Below are positions 47,197 to 59,373 of a DNA stretch of 64,000 bases, piece after piece. The DNA lies in the NCBI GenBank assembly GCA_003290165.1, contig QNQO01006264.1, positions 372,001 to 436,000 on the forward strand, read 5' to 3'. The notes beneath the pieces are model-generated. The model was given only the letters and a program-made list of their open reading frames with translations, did not search any database and was not told where the DNA came from. A program made the translations under genes and the position numbers. The DNA is from Berberis thunbergii. Taxonomy: Eukaryota; Streptophyta; Magnoliopsida; Ranunculales; Berberidaceae. How positions within the stretch are numbered: position 1 is the stretch's first letter; every line of letters starts with the position of its first letter.

Positions 47197-47287
<91 letters not shown>

Positions 47288-47656
47288 GATATTGCATAAA
47301 TAATAAATAAATATTAAACTTTTTTTGGAAGGGAAATAAATATTAAATTTCATTTAGAATTAATGATTCAATTCATTTGATTTCATATAGAATTTCATCT
47401 TACATTGATTTAATTTCAAAACATCCTAAACTTTAATTTAGAAAAGTATTTTGATTAAAATTAATAATAATAATTATTATTAAATAAATAAATTTGGGAC
47501 TGGACGGGATAGGCGGGATTGAAAATTTCCATCCCGATCTCGTCCCACTCTAGATTGGGATGAGACAAAATTGGGATGAGTTTGATCAATCCCAAAATGA
47601 CCCAAGAAATCGGGACAAAACGGGTTCAGAATCGTGGGATGGAATACCCACCCCTA
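47008..47656. mobile_element. hAT-type non-autonomous element
   Basis: 649 bp. Left end TAGGGGTGGGCACGAGACG, right end on the minus strand TAGGGGTGGGTATTCCATCC. The 8-bp flanks ACTCTTTG (47000-47007) and ACTGTTTA (47657-47664) match at six of eight positions. CGGGAT-type motifs recur in both arms. It has no coding capacity and carries a long (AAT)n tract. Confidence 0.72.
47197..47286 (+). repeat. (AAT)30 microsatellite
   Basis: Thirty uninterrupted AAT units within the hAT-type element. Confidence 0.95.
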
Positions 47657-47944
47657 ACTGTTTATTTTGCTTGTGAATGGATTGCTGATTAGAAGATGCA
47701 AAATTAATTAAGGGTTTTTAGGTGTTTACTTGAGGTTTTTTGACATTTTTGTCCACCACAACTCGCACTGGCACCACAAACCACTAATATTAACTCATAT
47801 TCTCCACCAATTTTCTCCTCTAAACACCATAGAGACCCCCCTTCCATTGCCACAGAAACTACCTTATATCCCTTTCCAATCCTCATACAATCTCAAGAGA
47901 AAGTAAAAAAGATAGAAGAAAATGAAGAAAATGAGAGGGGGAGG

Positions 47945-49617
47945 TGTCACGCCCCAATTTTTTAGAAAACGAAATCCTTATATCCACGTAGGATTATTTT
48001 TTCCCCCAAATTCGAGACGTAAATATTTAACACAGAAAACATTTATAAAAATAAAATAAAATAGAAGCATACAAAAATTCTAACCATGAAACTCTTTAGC
48101 AATGTTTGCCCCACAAGTAAACTTCCATCAACGCCGCCCCAAAACTCTCTAATTTGAGAAAAACTAATTGGATACGTTCCAATAAGAACGTACCCAAGAA
48201 GCATAAACTTACTTGGGTCAGCAAGTAGCTGGTATGAAAATCTCCATCTCTTATAAATAAAGTAAGTTACATGCAACATGAAAACTGCATACCCAATAAA
48301 ATAACACATCAAAGACTTGTAGTTCCTCAACGAGGCAAACATATTCCTCTAATAAGTTCTATTATAGAAATTTATATTTACCAATACTTACGTTGTGAGG
48401 ATTGACTATGGCAAGTCTAATATGCATAAACGTTAGTAGACTTGCTAACTTGTACGACATTGTTAGAAACAAATGGGTAAATTTACAAAATGCAATTTAC
48501 TTTCAACATAACACATAGTCATAATGCACCCTTATTAAATATCAACAAATACACATTTGACCTTAAGGAATATACATGTAGTTCTCATTCAATGATCGAA
48601 TGAGCATTTCATTTATTTCCTTAAGGCAATGCACATACACAAAAGTTCCACTTCTTTTCCACAATTGCACTACCTTCATTGTATCAAACACACCTCACCC
48701 AAGTATGTCTTCCTTGCCTTCAAAACCACTCAGAGCGTACATTGTCAAGCCACATCGAGAGACATGTTATCTCACTCGAAGTTCGATCTATGACAAACAT
48801 ATCACTATACATACATCGAACTCACATAGAACGTTGTACATAGTATACAAACAAATTTGTATACTAAATCATATACAAAGTATACAAGCAAGTTTGTATA
48901 CTAAAATCATACTTTTTATTTTTTTTCTCATTGTTTTCACTTTTTTTTCGAAGTTGTGGAAAAGAGCATAAAAAATCAACTAATTCTCAAAACTCTATTA
49001 CGGCGACACGTTGTCAATTATAAACAAATCAACAACAGTATCCACCAATTCTTTTGGGAAAACAAATAACATTTTCATAAATACATTTTCTATAACACAG
49101 TTGAGGTCAAACTTATTCAATATAAGGAGTCATACTTCTTAGCAAGTCAATTTGCGCAACGATAAAATTCAAGTTTACAGTATGATCACATATTATCCAC
49201 GTATTTCAAATTATAACATAAAAATGCAAATATAAATTTCTACATAAGAAAACTAATACCCAAGTTCATATCATAAAAGGATGAATCCTCGTATTTTAAT
49301 CCTAACGTAACTAACAAACAACTTTACCCTTAAGGAGAACATGCAACAAAATATACATTTCCAAAGGTTATCTCAATTTATCATAGAGACATCTAAATTT
49401 AGAATAAAAATATATATATTTAATATTATATTCATAAATGTTCACATAATGTACTCAACTAATTTCCACATAATAAATATTTCAATCATTTAGTTTCAAA
49501 TATATTGTTCACTCCACATGTATAAAATTTTAAAATTCAAGAACATACCAATATACAATAAATAATATTTCTGTAATTCACAATTTATAGATTTCAATAC
49601 TATAAAATAACATGTGG
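47945..49617 (-). mobile_element. Fragment of the GGGGCGTGACA LTR family
   Basis: The minus strand ends GGGGCGTGACA at 47945, as do 11052-14599 (plus) and 25196-28400 (minus). Shared blocks include the plus-strand text ACCCAAGAAGCATAAACTTA and ACTTGGGTCAGCAA near 48190, and the CACCTCACCCAAGT region near 48690. The other end is missing, cut by the Tat-type LTR at 49618. Confidence 0.7.
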
Positions 49618-50286
49618 TGATATACCAAACCGTCCTTTAGTCTGCGTCATACACGTGTCATGATAATCTCGTCAGTAGATATAAGCGGGCCTGATTTTTC
49701 ACCCAATCAGGCAAAGTCCAAACAACAATAACCCACTTTAGCAGAATCCAGAAAGTTTGATCCGAATTGTAGCGCCCTACAAGCCCACATGTCACATGGT
49801 CAAGCCAAATACTCGTAAGGCTTAATCAGACAAGTATTTGGGGGGTGGACCCAAGACAAATAGACCAGCAATACATTAGTTTCGACTTGGAAATAAATAT
49901 CAGAGTATAAGTCGTGCATGGAAATTCCCTTGTATGGACACGTCTCCAAAAGATAAAGTTCTCCCGCAGATATAAAAGCACAGGTCGTGTAGGAAAAATC
50001 TCCTACATGGATGACTCCCAATTAGGAAGGGATTTCCAACAAGATCTTTTTCCCTAAACTATGCCACAAAGGCCTAGCTGAACAAGGATTCTCGCATTAT
50101 AAATAGGGCACATGGTTGATGAACAAAGGTACGCTACATAACCCAATTTATAGCTTTAAGCATTTCTTAAGCCTTGTCTAACTTTAGCATCGGAGTGCCA
50201 TCAGAAGCAACGACAGTGGTCTTTGGCTCACATGTGTTCCTTGAGCAAGTCAAGGTCAAAGTCAAGGAGAACGGGATTCAACTACA
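49618..50286 (+). repeat. 5' LTR of the first Tat-type element
   Basis: About 669 bp, ending CAACTACA directly before the primer site. Its text from GTAGCGCCCTAC to TCGGAGTGCCATCAG matches the reverse complement of 54450-54030. The exact left base is inferred. Confidence 0.72.
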
Positions 50287-50292
50287 TTAGTT

Positions 50293-50310
50293 TGGCGTCG
50301 TCCGTGGGGA
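50293..50310 (+). other. Primer binding site of the Tat-type element
   Basis: TGGCGTCGTCCGTGGGGA, close to the TGGCGCCGTC-type primer sites of the Tat/Athila group. The tRNA partner is not assigned. Confidence 0.75.
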
Positions 50311-50364
50311 ACAATGAAATTTCTTTAAAAGTAGTGATATCACCCTTCCTCACATCCCAGAAAG

Positions 50365-51535
50365 ATGGTGACCATGAGATCTCGCAACAATGGAGACATC
50401 CCTGAGCCCTCGAACTGGAGGAGCGTTGCCAGTCCCAGAGATGGTGACCACAGACCGCGGGGGAACAACCTCGGACCCTTGTGCCGGCAGCAGCCACGAC
50501 GGACCCCAGGGTGGATCTATTGTCAACCCAGATGTGGAAAATTGCACAAGCGGTGGAAATACTCACTCAATGGAAGCCTCTACCCACAGAAAAAGATCAG
50601 GATCAGCGAAGAGCTTCGTCTCGAAAGACACCAGAGAACACGTTCAGGAGAGCCACACTGCTCATGCGGGCTCTCAGTGGATCAGAGGTGGAGGAGCGGC
50701 TAACATAGACCTACCTTTTAGGGTGCACCAATCCTGACGTGTTGTTCAACCTCACAATCCCCCCTTCATGGATCACATGATGAATGAGCCATTGTCGAAG
50801 AACTTCACTCCACCAAAGCTGGAGTTCTACGACGGGACAACAGACTCGTCCAATCACGTACACCACTTCCAGAATGTAATGGTGTTCAAATAAGGGTCTG
50901 AATCAGTAATTTGTCAATCATTCCCTACTAACCTGAAGAAGTCAGCGCTAACTTAGTTCCATAGGCTGCCTCCAAAGTCCATCAACTCATTTTGGACACT
51001 GGCAATAACGTTTCTTACAGGCTTTGTTGGCAACCAACGGATTAGGAAGAGCTCGCATTACCTGCTCAGCCTTAAACAGAAGCCGAACGAGACATTGAAG
51101 GAATATGTCATACGCTTCAATGATGAGTTGACCCTCACCGACGGCTGTAGTTATGACACCGCGGTCACAACCTTCACCTCAGATCCGAGGAGGGGCAAGT
51201 TCTACGATTTCCTCAATCTAGAGCCTCCAACTGATATGGAGAACTTGCTTAAGAGTGTCCAGAAATATATCACTATCGATGAGATGTTGGCCGCTAAGAA
51301 GGAGGCGGAGTACACAAAAAAATCTAGTTCCAAGGACAAAAAGGAGAGGAAGAAACAGGAAGATGACGACAGAAAAAAAAAGCACAATGACGGCAAGCCC
51401 GACTCTGGCCGAGCAAGGAAATATAAATCCTCCAACTTTGTCGGGTCTAAATCCGTCACTCCACTCAACTCCAATTTGTCCGATGTTCTCAACTCCATTA
51501 ATAAGTGGGGAGAATTGAAGAGGCTAGCCAAATAG
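50365..51535 (+). pseudogene. Gag of the Tat-type element
   Basis: After a broken N-terminal part (50365-50740), the frame reads PPKLEFYDGTTDSSNHVHHF (about 50810) and FLTGFVGNQRIRKSSHYL (about 51010). The longest open stretch, 51095-51535, contains NETLKEYVIRFNDE and a Lys-rich tail. This is the retrotransposon gag core that forms the particle. Stops at about 50895 and 50955 break it. Confidence 0.78.
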
Positions 51536-51929
51536 CGAGGAGCTCCCACCGACGTGATAACAGCAAATGTTGCTCCTTTCACAAGGAAGGTAGCAACAAC
51601 ACTGAGGACGAAATAGAGTATTGGATCTGAAACGGGAAGCTCAAGGAGTTCCTGAGCCCAGACAAAAGCTAGGACCAGATAAAGGAAAGGGAAGATGCCA
51701 TCAAGGAGATAGAAAATAAGCTTCTGGCATTATATATATACTCCATGGAGTTGGTACGGAAGGTGAGCATTCCAACAAGTCGCGAAAGATGACGCTTAAT
51801 GAGATGAGGACGCGACCCATCGACGAGGACAAATAAGTGTAGTACGCACGTATTCAAAGCCATATCCCTCACTAACGTTCATAGACAAGGATCTCCATGG
51901 CGACCATTCTCCTCACAATGACGCCCTGG

Positions 51930-52330
51930 TCATTTCGGTCCTCATTACAAAGTAGGAAGTGCAAAAAGGCCTTGGTGGACACAAAGAGCTCTCTAAATGT
52001 CCTGTTTCTCAATGCATTCCGCAATATGCAACTCAAGGAGGAGGACCTAACAACCGCCAAATCACCCCATGATAGAGTTCAGCGGAGACAAATGCTTCCT
52101 TATTAGGAATATCACTCTAATGGTAGTGGCGGGAGAGCCACAATTACGGAAGTACCTTGTCTAGAAGTTCATGGAGGTCGACCCTCCGTCCGCCTACAAG
52201 ATAATCCTAGGAAGGCCTTGACTCCATCATACGGAGGCAATAGTTTCTATTCTGTAACAATGCATCAAGTACACTGTCAACCAGGCCCAAAGAACTATTC
52301 GTGGAAATCAACCTTCAACAAGAGATTGCC
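51930..52330 (+). pseudogene. Retropepsin-like protease remnant of the Tat-type element
   Basis: KKALVDTKSSLNVLFLNAF (about 51966-52020) matches the active-site region of gypsy proteases, but the DTG triad reads DTK in this copy. YKIILGRP (about 52195-52220) is the usual second conserved block. Frameshifts lie between them. Confidence 0.7.
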
Positions 52331-52339
52331 ACTACGCAG

Positions 52340-53745
52340 CACTGAAACAACTCGATTGTTAGCAATTACAACTCGGGCCCGTAAGACAAACATATGAGAC
52401 ACCAGGCCCAAAGAAGGGGGGAGAATCACCTCGCACGGACAGAGAAAACTTTGACAATCGTGGCTCAACTATACGAAAAGCTAGAATTCAGCACTGGAGG
52501 CACAATCTAGTCCAATACAAAGCTAAGTAACAACACTTCAACAAGCATGTGCCTACTCCAAAAGCTAGAACCCAACGATGAATGACCCGCCTACACGAGT
52601 CACTTTTTAGTAACTTTGCTAGCATTGGTGAAACATGACACTTCGCCAAGGGAGCTACACAGTCAGAGCGAGGATCATGCGCCTCTCATTTAGGGCCAGA
52701 TTAGCTTAGTCCCCGCTTAGAGTCAACCCATCTTGCTGTTTTGATTTTTTTTTTAATTTAAAAGATTTGTTCGTAAAAGCCTATATGATACACATTCATT
52801 CAAGGAATAAAATAGACTTTATTGATTACTAAGAAAATTGTTACAAAGCTTGCCCGATTGACTACTACAAAAGTTTACATAGTACGAGTATCTAAGTCGA
52901 CGCGAGTATGGATCCACTAAAATGCACATCGAAACTTCACTCCGCCAATTTGTCTTCAGAAGAGGATTCAAAAGTAAAAGCAAAGGTACCCAAAGTAAGC
53001 AATAGGCTACAGATATGCGCTTGATTCTTTGCTCCCACCAATCTGTCTTGCAAAGAGGATTCAGAAGGAGACTAGAAGAAGGCAAATGAAGATGCCTTTC
53101 AAGCGAAGGATGCATAGGGTGATGCAGAGTTAGCACCCCAGGGCCCCATGTCAGTCCATCCAAACTATACTCTGCCAATCTGCATTCCAGCTGTAGCATC
53201 ATGCGTGAAGCCTAGTAGATACAGTAGGAGTAGCCACCCAAAGTTGGTTGTGGGTATTATCTCTGAGATTTGATGGCTTGAGAAGCCCTCGGAGCACCAG
53301 AAGATGAAAGACAAACTTGACCCCTGAGGGGGAGTTCGTAATGCTTTTTTGCAATATGAAAAGAAATTACAAGGTCTCATGGATCCAATTGGATGCTCGC
53401 CCAAATCAGGTGGCACCACAAATAGCGGGTCTTGTCAGGACTCATTGCTACAAATGTCAGAACATTCGAAGACTCCAACAACAGAGATCTTCCTTTAACC
53501 TTTGAAAAACCCAAAACATATTTTTATGGAGAGATGCATTAGAAGAACATGTTCTACTCCATTTATGGCAATGCTTGAAATGGTGAATACCAGCATATAT
53601 GTAGGCGCGACGATTCGCGAAACAACGTTAATCAACAGTTACTTCAGCATTAGATGTCATACGGGAAACAAGTAGGCGATAATTCCAATTGCAACTGCAC
53701 GAGTCCACATTCATCGAATTAATGGCCTACATGCATCCCCATTAA
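52340..53745. other. Non-coding internal region of the first Tat-type element
   Basis: No pol domain can be read here. GCCAAT(T/C)TGTCTT...AAGAGGATTCA occurs twice (about 52936 and 53037). A third related piece is near 53175. Confidence 0.55.
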
Positions 53746-53938
53746 TTGGGGGGAGTAATCGATATTGAACCATCTCGTAAGCTACATCGTACACCTGGAA
53801 TGTTGGTCTTTACAACAGGGCCCAACCAACTAATGGGCCTACGCGAATACCCCGCCAGATCCGACCCACTACACACAGAGACACAATTGGCAAAGGCCTT
53901 AAGCTCCCATGGAATGCATAACACGCCTACAGTGACAT

Positions 53939-54526
53939 TGTAAATAGATCATGCTCTCATTGACCTTGACTTGCATAGGGAACACACGTGAGCTAAGGAC
54001 CACCGTTGTAGTGGCCGATGACACTCCGATGTTAAAGTCAGACAAGGCTTGAGAAAGGCTTAAAGATGAAAATTGAGTTCTGTAGCGTACCTTTGTTCAT
54101 CAACCATGTGTCTTATTTATAATGCGAGAGTCCTTGTTCGGCAAGGCCTTTGGTGGTATAGTTTAGGGAAAGAGATCTTGCTGGAGATCCTTTCCTAGTT
54201 GGGAGTCGTCCATGTAGGGGAGTTTCCCTACACGACTTGTTCTCTCAGATATGCGGGAGAGGTTTCCTTTTTGGAGTGTTGTCCATGCAAGGAAGTTTTC
54301 ATGCACGACTTATACTAGAGTGTTTGTTTCCTAGTTGGAACCAATGTATTGTTGGTCTGCCGGTCGTAGGTGATCCCCCAGATACTTGCCTGATTAGGCA
54401 TTACGGGTATTGGGCTTTACCATGTGACGCGTGGGCTTAGTAGGGCGCTACAATTTGGATATCTGTTGGTAAGATTATCGTGACACACATACGACACAGA
54501 TTAAAGGATGGTTTGGTGTATTATCG
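53939..54526 (-). repeat. 3' LTR of the second Tat-type element
   Basis: Inverted relative to 49618-50286. The shared minus-strand text includes TTGTAGCGCCCTAC, AGTATAAGTCGTGCATG and AAGCCTTGTCT. It ends CTATTTACA at 53939. It lacks a block of about 95 bp present in the other LTR. Confidence 0.75.
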
Positions 54527-54829
54527 GCTACTCCCCCCCGAGTTGGTGGGCCAACTCATCAATCTATAAAGTCATATGGTAGAGGACCTGTGCGGTCATG
54601 ATTTGTTTGAGTCTGAGTCGTTTTCTTGAGCAGCACGCTTCATTAATTGAGCGTGTGTCTGCTCGAAAAAAAAGAAAAAGGCAGGAATTTTGTTTTCTGT
54701 ATAGATCCCCTTCACTGCAGAGTTTATTCTTTACTCTTCGATCTTAGATAGTATATGCTTTGTTGTTTGTTTTCCATGTTTTTGACTTTGCTTAACATCC
54801 TTGATCGAAAGTTTATACGTTCTTTCGTG

Positions 54830-57790
54830 GCAGGCCAGAATTAACTTTTTGATGAACTATATGCTAAAGGTCGTAAGTTCTTCGAGGAAAGGTCAATTTC
54901 TGACTCGAATCTGAAAGGTCTTCATGAGAAATATGGGATCCCTGGTGATCTGGTGCTCTTCACATTAGGTGTTGGTCAGACGTCGTTGTCTCCTCCAGAA
55001 GGATTTATCTATTTGCACCAGGGTATGCTCCAATTGGGCTTTCATTTTCCTGTCATTAAGGAAATTTGAAGCTTCCTGGCATACCTCGGCATTGTGCCCA
55101 TACAGCTGGTGCCAAACGGGTATAGAACGTTGATCACCATTCTGATTAGGGCGAAAGACACTGGTGTCCGAGAGTGATCCAACTGCTCACTTCTCTTAGG
55201 ATAAACGACCATGCTGTGTGTGTGTTGACGTCTCCGAACTATTTTGGCAATCTGCATGATGACTTCAAATCTGGCAGAAATATTGTTTCATGGCTTCTGC
55301 GGACTCGAGATACTTTGAGCATGCTGGTCGTCTGATCGAGTGGGAGTTTAGGCAGCTGAGGAAATTTAATTTTGTTTTCAATCCTGCCAGTGTACTGCAT
55401 ATTGAATTGTTTTCCTTGCTTTCTATAGGGAGATTTCCAACTACGCCCCTTTCTCTTTAGGATGAAGCAGCTATGGATAAATTTTGTGACATGCCTCACA
55501 TGCGGGTAGACGATGTTGTTCAGTCTTCCAATATCAAGTGCAGGGACTGTGGGCTCATTGGCATGAGGCTCTCACTCTATTTAGAGTTTCAAAGACGAAG
55601 TCTGAAGGTGAACCCTTTGAAAAGGAAGCTCTTGAAGGCTAAGATTTTGAGCCCATCAATGAGGGTGAAGTTGAACGAGGCATTTTCTTCTTCTATACAT
55701 TCAAAGAAGCCTCGTGTTGTGACTAAGTTCGTTAGTGAGCATTTGACCTCTTTAGAAGGGGGATGTGAAGCTGTGGGGCAAGTTTTCAACTCGTCCGCTG
55801 GGACGACAACTGTTGTGTTTGAGAGGCAGGGCGCTCATGCAAGGGCCCCTATTTATCTTTCCGACATGGAGAAGGAGTATCTGCAAATAGTGGGGGTAGA
55901 AGATGCAACGAAGTTGAGTACCGAATAGGCAAAGATAATGAACAACCTGTTGTTGTAGGCGAGTATGGAAACTTCGTCAGATGCGAGTCCGACTTGTCCT
56001 TTTTCGCTGAAGGATTTTAAGTATAACCCTTTTTTGGGTTGCGAGTTTTCCCGGTTTGTTGAAGAATCGCCTGACTATCGTCTTTATGTCAAGAAGTCTC
56101 CTCTGCATCGCCCATATTTCCCTCCATCCCAATCTCGATCTCACATTAAGGTGACGACGGGTCCGAGAAATAACTCACTTCCTTCTTTTTTGTCTAGTGC
56201 TTTCGAGTCGGCTCGTAAAAGAGCTCTAATTGTTGTGAGCAAGGGGAAAGTGGTGGATGAGGGCTCCGATGTGGTGAAGACAATGAATGGTGGTGCTGGA
56301 GTAATTCCAGTCCCAGAAGACCATCATCCGGATGCACATATCAACTTATTCGTTCTGGATGTGTTGAAAATGAGCAACCAAGCCTGGCACCATGAGGTTG
56401 ATATTTCTTATGCCTTCAAGAAGCATATTAGCAAGTAGAATGACTGGTTGGCGAATTGTACTCCGATGCCAGCAAGTGATACACTGTGAGGGGGCAGAAA
56501 TATCTCATGTTAGGGGTGTCATATCTCAACCAAGTTTTCATCACTGGGATGAAGGTTGAGGTTGCTGGTGAGAGAGTGTATACTATGGAGAAGTCTTTGT
56601 GAATTTATAGAAGTTGTACTCCGACGCTCTCCGTGAAATTGAATCACTGAAAAAACAGCTTAAGGAAGAGAATTTGCTCAATCGACCGTTGTTCTGGAAG
56701 GCTGTCAGACAAGTAAGGGGCTCGGAGGATTTGCAATGGAAATGCTGAGTTCGAGTTGGTAGAGGCAATGTTCGTGAGGGATAGGTTCGAGGAAGAACCG
56801 AACCTTGTCCGTCGTGACTTACAATTTGCTTGGGAAGTTGCAGACAAGACGCCGGCTGAGATGCAGGCTAAGAAGGAGTCAAAATGGATTGTTTGTTGTT
56901 AGCAGTTAGAGGCTGATGTTGAGGCCAATGATGACTTTAGTGCCAAAAGTGTGAGGACAACAGGAAAACAACTCCTCATGGCACTGAATGAACTAAGTGT
57001 TGTCAAGGACAACCTGAGTGGTGAGCAGTCTAAAACTGATACGATGTCGGGCAAGCTGGCACGAGAGCTTGCTGAGTCAAGAGTGCGCGAGGAGAAGCTT
57101 CTTAGAGCCTACGACACATTTGAGTTCAACAGAGTTGTGAACGAAAAATTGGAGCTGTTGCAGCTAATGAAGGAGAAGCATCCCGATTGGGACATATCTT
57201 ACTACAAATAAGTGTCCTTTGCGGAGTTTGGAGAAGCCTCTGATCAGTCAGAAGAATAGGATCAAGATCAGAGTGTCCGAGCGATGGTGCGTGCAGACAC
57301 ATCCCCTGCCCTAAGTTATTAATGCGGCAAAAAATTGCCGATTAATCGCAATTTGGGGTTTGACTGAACTAAACTCGGTGAAATCGGTTGGGTTTAGCGG
57401 TCATTAACTAATCGGCGAGTCACCGATCAATCGACCCAGTCGACTAGCCGATTTATTGCTATGTTAGGTTGTTTGTAGTGATATAAATGTTGCATCTGCA
57501 AATTTAACTTCATTTGATTAATTAGTAAAATAATATATGACTATGATTAGTAAAGTTATATAATTACAACTTTACACGATTTTCATTAATTAATTATTTT
57601 TGTAATCTATGATTATGGTTAAATTTAAAAAATATATGCTTTAAAAAAATTGAACAATTAAATCCAATTAATTTCACTTAATCGTAATTCGATCCTAGAC
57701 CTTGTTGCGATCGCTTTTCGATTTAACTGCATAGCTCCTGCCAGGTCCAGCTCCATTGTATCTGAACCTCCTCCTGACGAAGAGTGAACT
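54830..57790 (+). pseudogene. Antisense ORF of the Tat-type element (Transposase_28-like)
   Basis: Plus-strand text EKYGIPGDLVLFTLGVGQTS, then SPPEGFIYLHQGMLQLGFHF and LGIVPIQLVPNGYRTLITI (about 54925-55140) resembles PF04195, the 'putative gypsy type transposon' domain. Open stretches follow: 55473-55928 (Lys/Arg-rich middle), 55965-56438 and 56951-57211. The last includes a helical, Glu/Lys-rich region ending KEKHPDWDISYYK. The C-terminus DQDQSVRAMVRADTSPA is interrupted at 57311 by a hAT-type insertion, and RSSSIVSEPPPDEE then stop resumes at 57743. Stops at about 55068, 55926 and 56436 show decay. The protein's role in these elements is not established. Confidence 0.68.
57311..57734. mobile_element. 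Small hAT-type insertion in the antisense ORF
   Basis: 424 bp between CCCCTGCC (57303-57310) and CTCCTGCC (57735-57742), an 8-bp duplication with one mismatch. The ends CTAAGTTATTAATGCGGC and (minus strand) CTATGCAGTTAAATCG are loosely alike. Removing it with one TSD restores the reading frame of the antisense ORF. It has no coding capacity. Confidence 0.65.
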
Positions 57791-58279
57791 CTGTATTTTG
57801 GCTTATCAGTAAGAGATAATATGTTGAGTAGCATTCTGTTCCTGTGTATTCTTTGACTTTTCCTGCTGATTTTTTTTTGTCTTATAGCGGTATTAGCTTT
57901 TAGACAAGAGGTTTTGCTGAGTTAGGAAGTCATATGATTGATCTGCTTATGAGAGTTCTAATCGCTTAGTTGCCACTGTTGAGGCATTCTTGTTTTGTAC
58001 TCTTTAGAGATCGAGGAGTTGAATTGGCCAAGTGTTGTAAATTGGTAAACTCCATGTGAGGGGATACGCTAGGCTAGTAAAAGATTATTCGGATCAGGTC
58101 GTTGCCTGTTGTTGAGATCCGTCATACGCAGGCTAGGCTGTAGATCAGACTAGTAGTTCTCGTTGGTTTTATAAGCGAATTGGTTGAACTATGGTCATGC
58201 GCGTGAATCGTTGTAAATAGTCAGACAATTGTCCTTACAAGTCGTCCGATTTAAGCTTCCTGAGCTCTGACTGGGCTTT

Positions 58280-59230
58280 CAAACTGTCTCTGCCCGCTTC
58301 TGGCAGACTGGGTTGTAAGAGGGACCAAAAGTTATTGTCACTAGACGGGGTTGACTAAACTTTGGTAGGGTTCGGCGATCATTGTCTGTGGTTGGACAAT
58401 GATCCCTGGTAAGTCATCATGACCAGGCGTTGAGAACGCTAACTAGACTCTCTCTCTTTCTAAGCCATTTTCACCCGTGCTTGGCAGGCTACATTGTTAG
58501 AGCATACCAGAAGTTGTCGTCATAGTTGAAACTGACTAAGCTTTGGTAGGGTTTGGTGATCATTGTTTGTGGTGGGACAATGATCTCTGGCAAGTCATCA
58601 TGATCAAGCGTTAAGAACGCTGACTAGACTCCCACTTTCTAAGCCATCTTCACCTGTGTTTAGCGGGATAAGGTCTTAAAGCAGTAGGGTTTGACGATCA
58701 TTGTCCTTAGTTGGGCAAAAATCCTTGGCAACCCATCGTGGTCGAGCGTCGAGAGCGCTGAGTAGACTCCCCGCTTTCTAAGCCATCGACATCCCCACTA
58801 AGCGAACTAGGCATTAAAGTGGACCAGAAATTATCTTCATTAGTCATCACTGACTAAACTTTGGTCGGGTTCTGTGATCATTATCTATAGTTGGACAATG
58901 ACCCCTAGTAAGCCGTCTCGATTAGGCATTGGAGCACTGACTAGGCTCCCACTTTTTAAACCATCTTCATCTGTACTTAGCGAACTACGGTCTTAGAGCA
59001 GATTAGAAGCCATTGTCATTAGTCAAAACTGACTAAGTTTTGATCGGGTTCGAAAATCATTGTTTGCAGTTGGATGATGATCCCTGGCAAGCCATCTTGA
59101 TCAGGCGTTGGAGCCCTGACTAAGCTCTTACTTTCTAAGCCATCGTCATCAGTCAGAATTGACTAAGTTTTGGTCAGGTTAGGCCTCCGCTTGGCATTGG
59201 GCATGTAAGTCTGACCTTGGTGTCCTAACT
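58280..59230 (+). repeat. Tandem repeat tract, unit about 178 bp
   Basis: The block TGACTAA(G/A)(C)TTTGGT(A/C)GGGTT, with ATCATTGTCTGTGGTTGGAC and TTCTAAGCCATCTTCACC, recurs with starts near 58363, 58543, 58683, 58861, 59040 and 59169. Spacing is mostly 178-180 bp, with shorter spacings at two steps. It lies between the integrase and the antisense ORF of the second Tat-type element. Confidence 0.8.
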
Positions 59231-59373
59231 TTAATTTGCCTAACAGTCCGGCACAAAGGTCGGATCTGGACTTTTCGGAGTACCTAATCGCCGATGTCAA
59301 AAGTGTCATTGTTTAGAAGTCGCTTCTCATTTTTCTTCGAGGAGGTCTAGCCCGACTCTCAATGCCTCGACAA

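Larger units (their letters stand above)
49618..53938 (+). mobile_element. Tat-type Ty3/gypsy element, gag-protease only
   Basis: 5' LTR 49618-50286, primer site 50293-50310, gag about 50365-51535, protease about 51930-52330. No RT, RNase H or integrase is seen between 52400 and 53745, where the sequence is non-coding with some internal repetition (52930-53170). A purine tract TTGGGGGGAG at 53746-53755 may mark the start of a diverged, truncated 3' LTR (about 53756-53938). It is cut at 53939 by the end of a second element in the opposite orientation. Inferred to be a defective copy. Confidence 0.68.
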
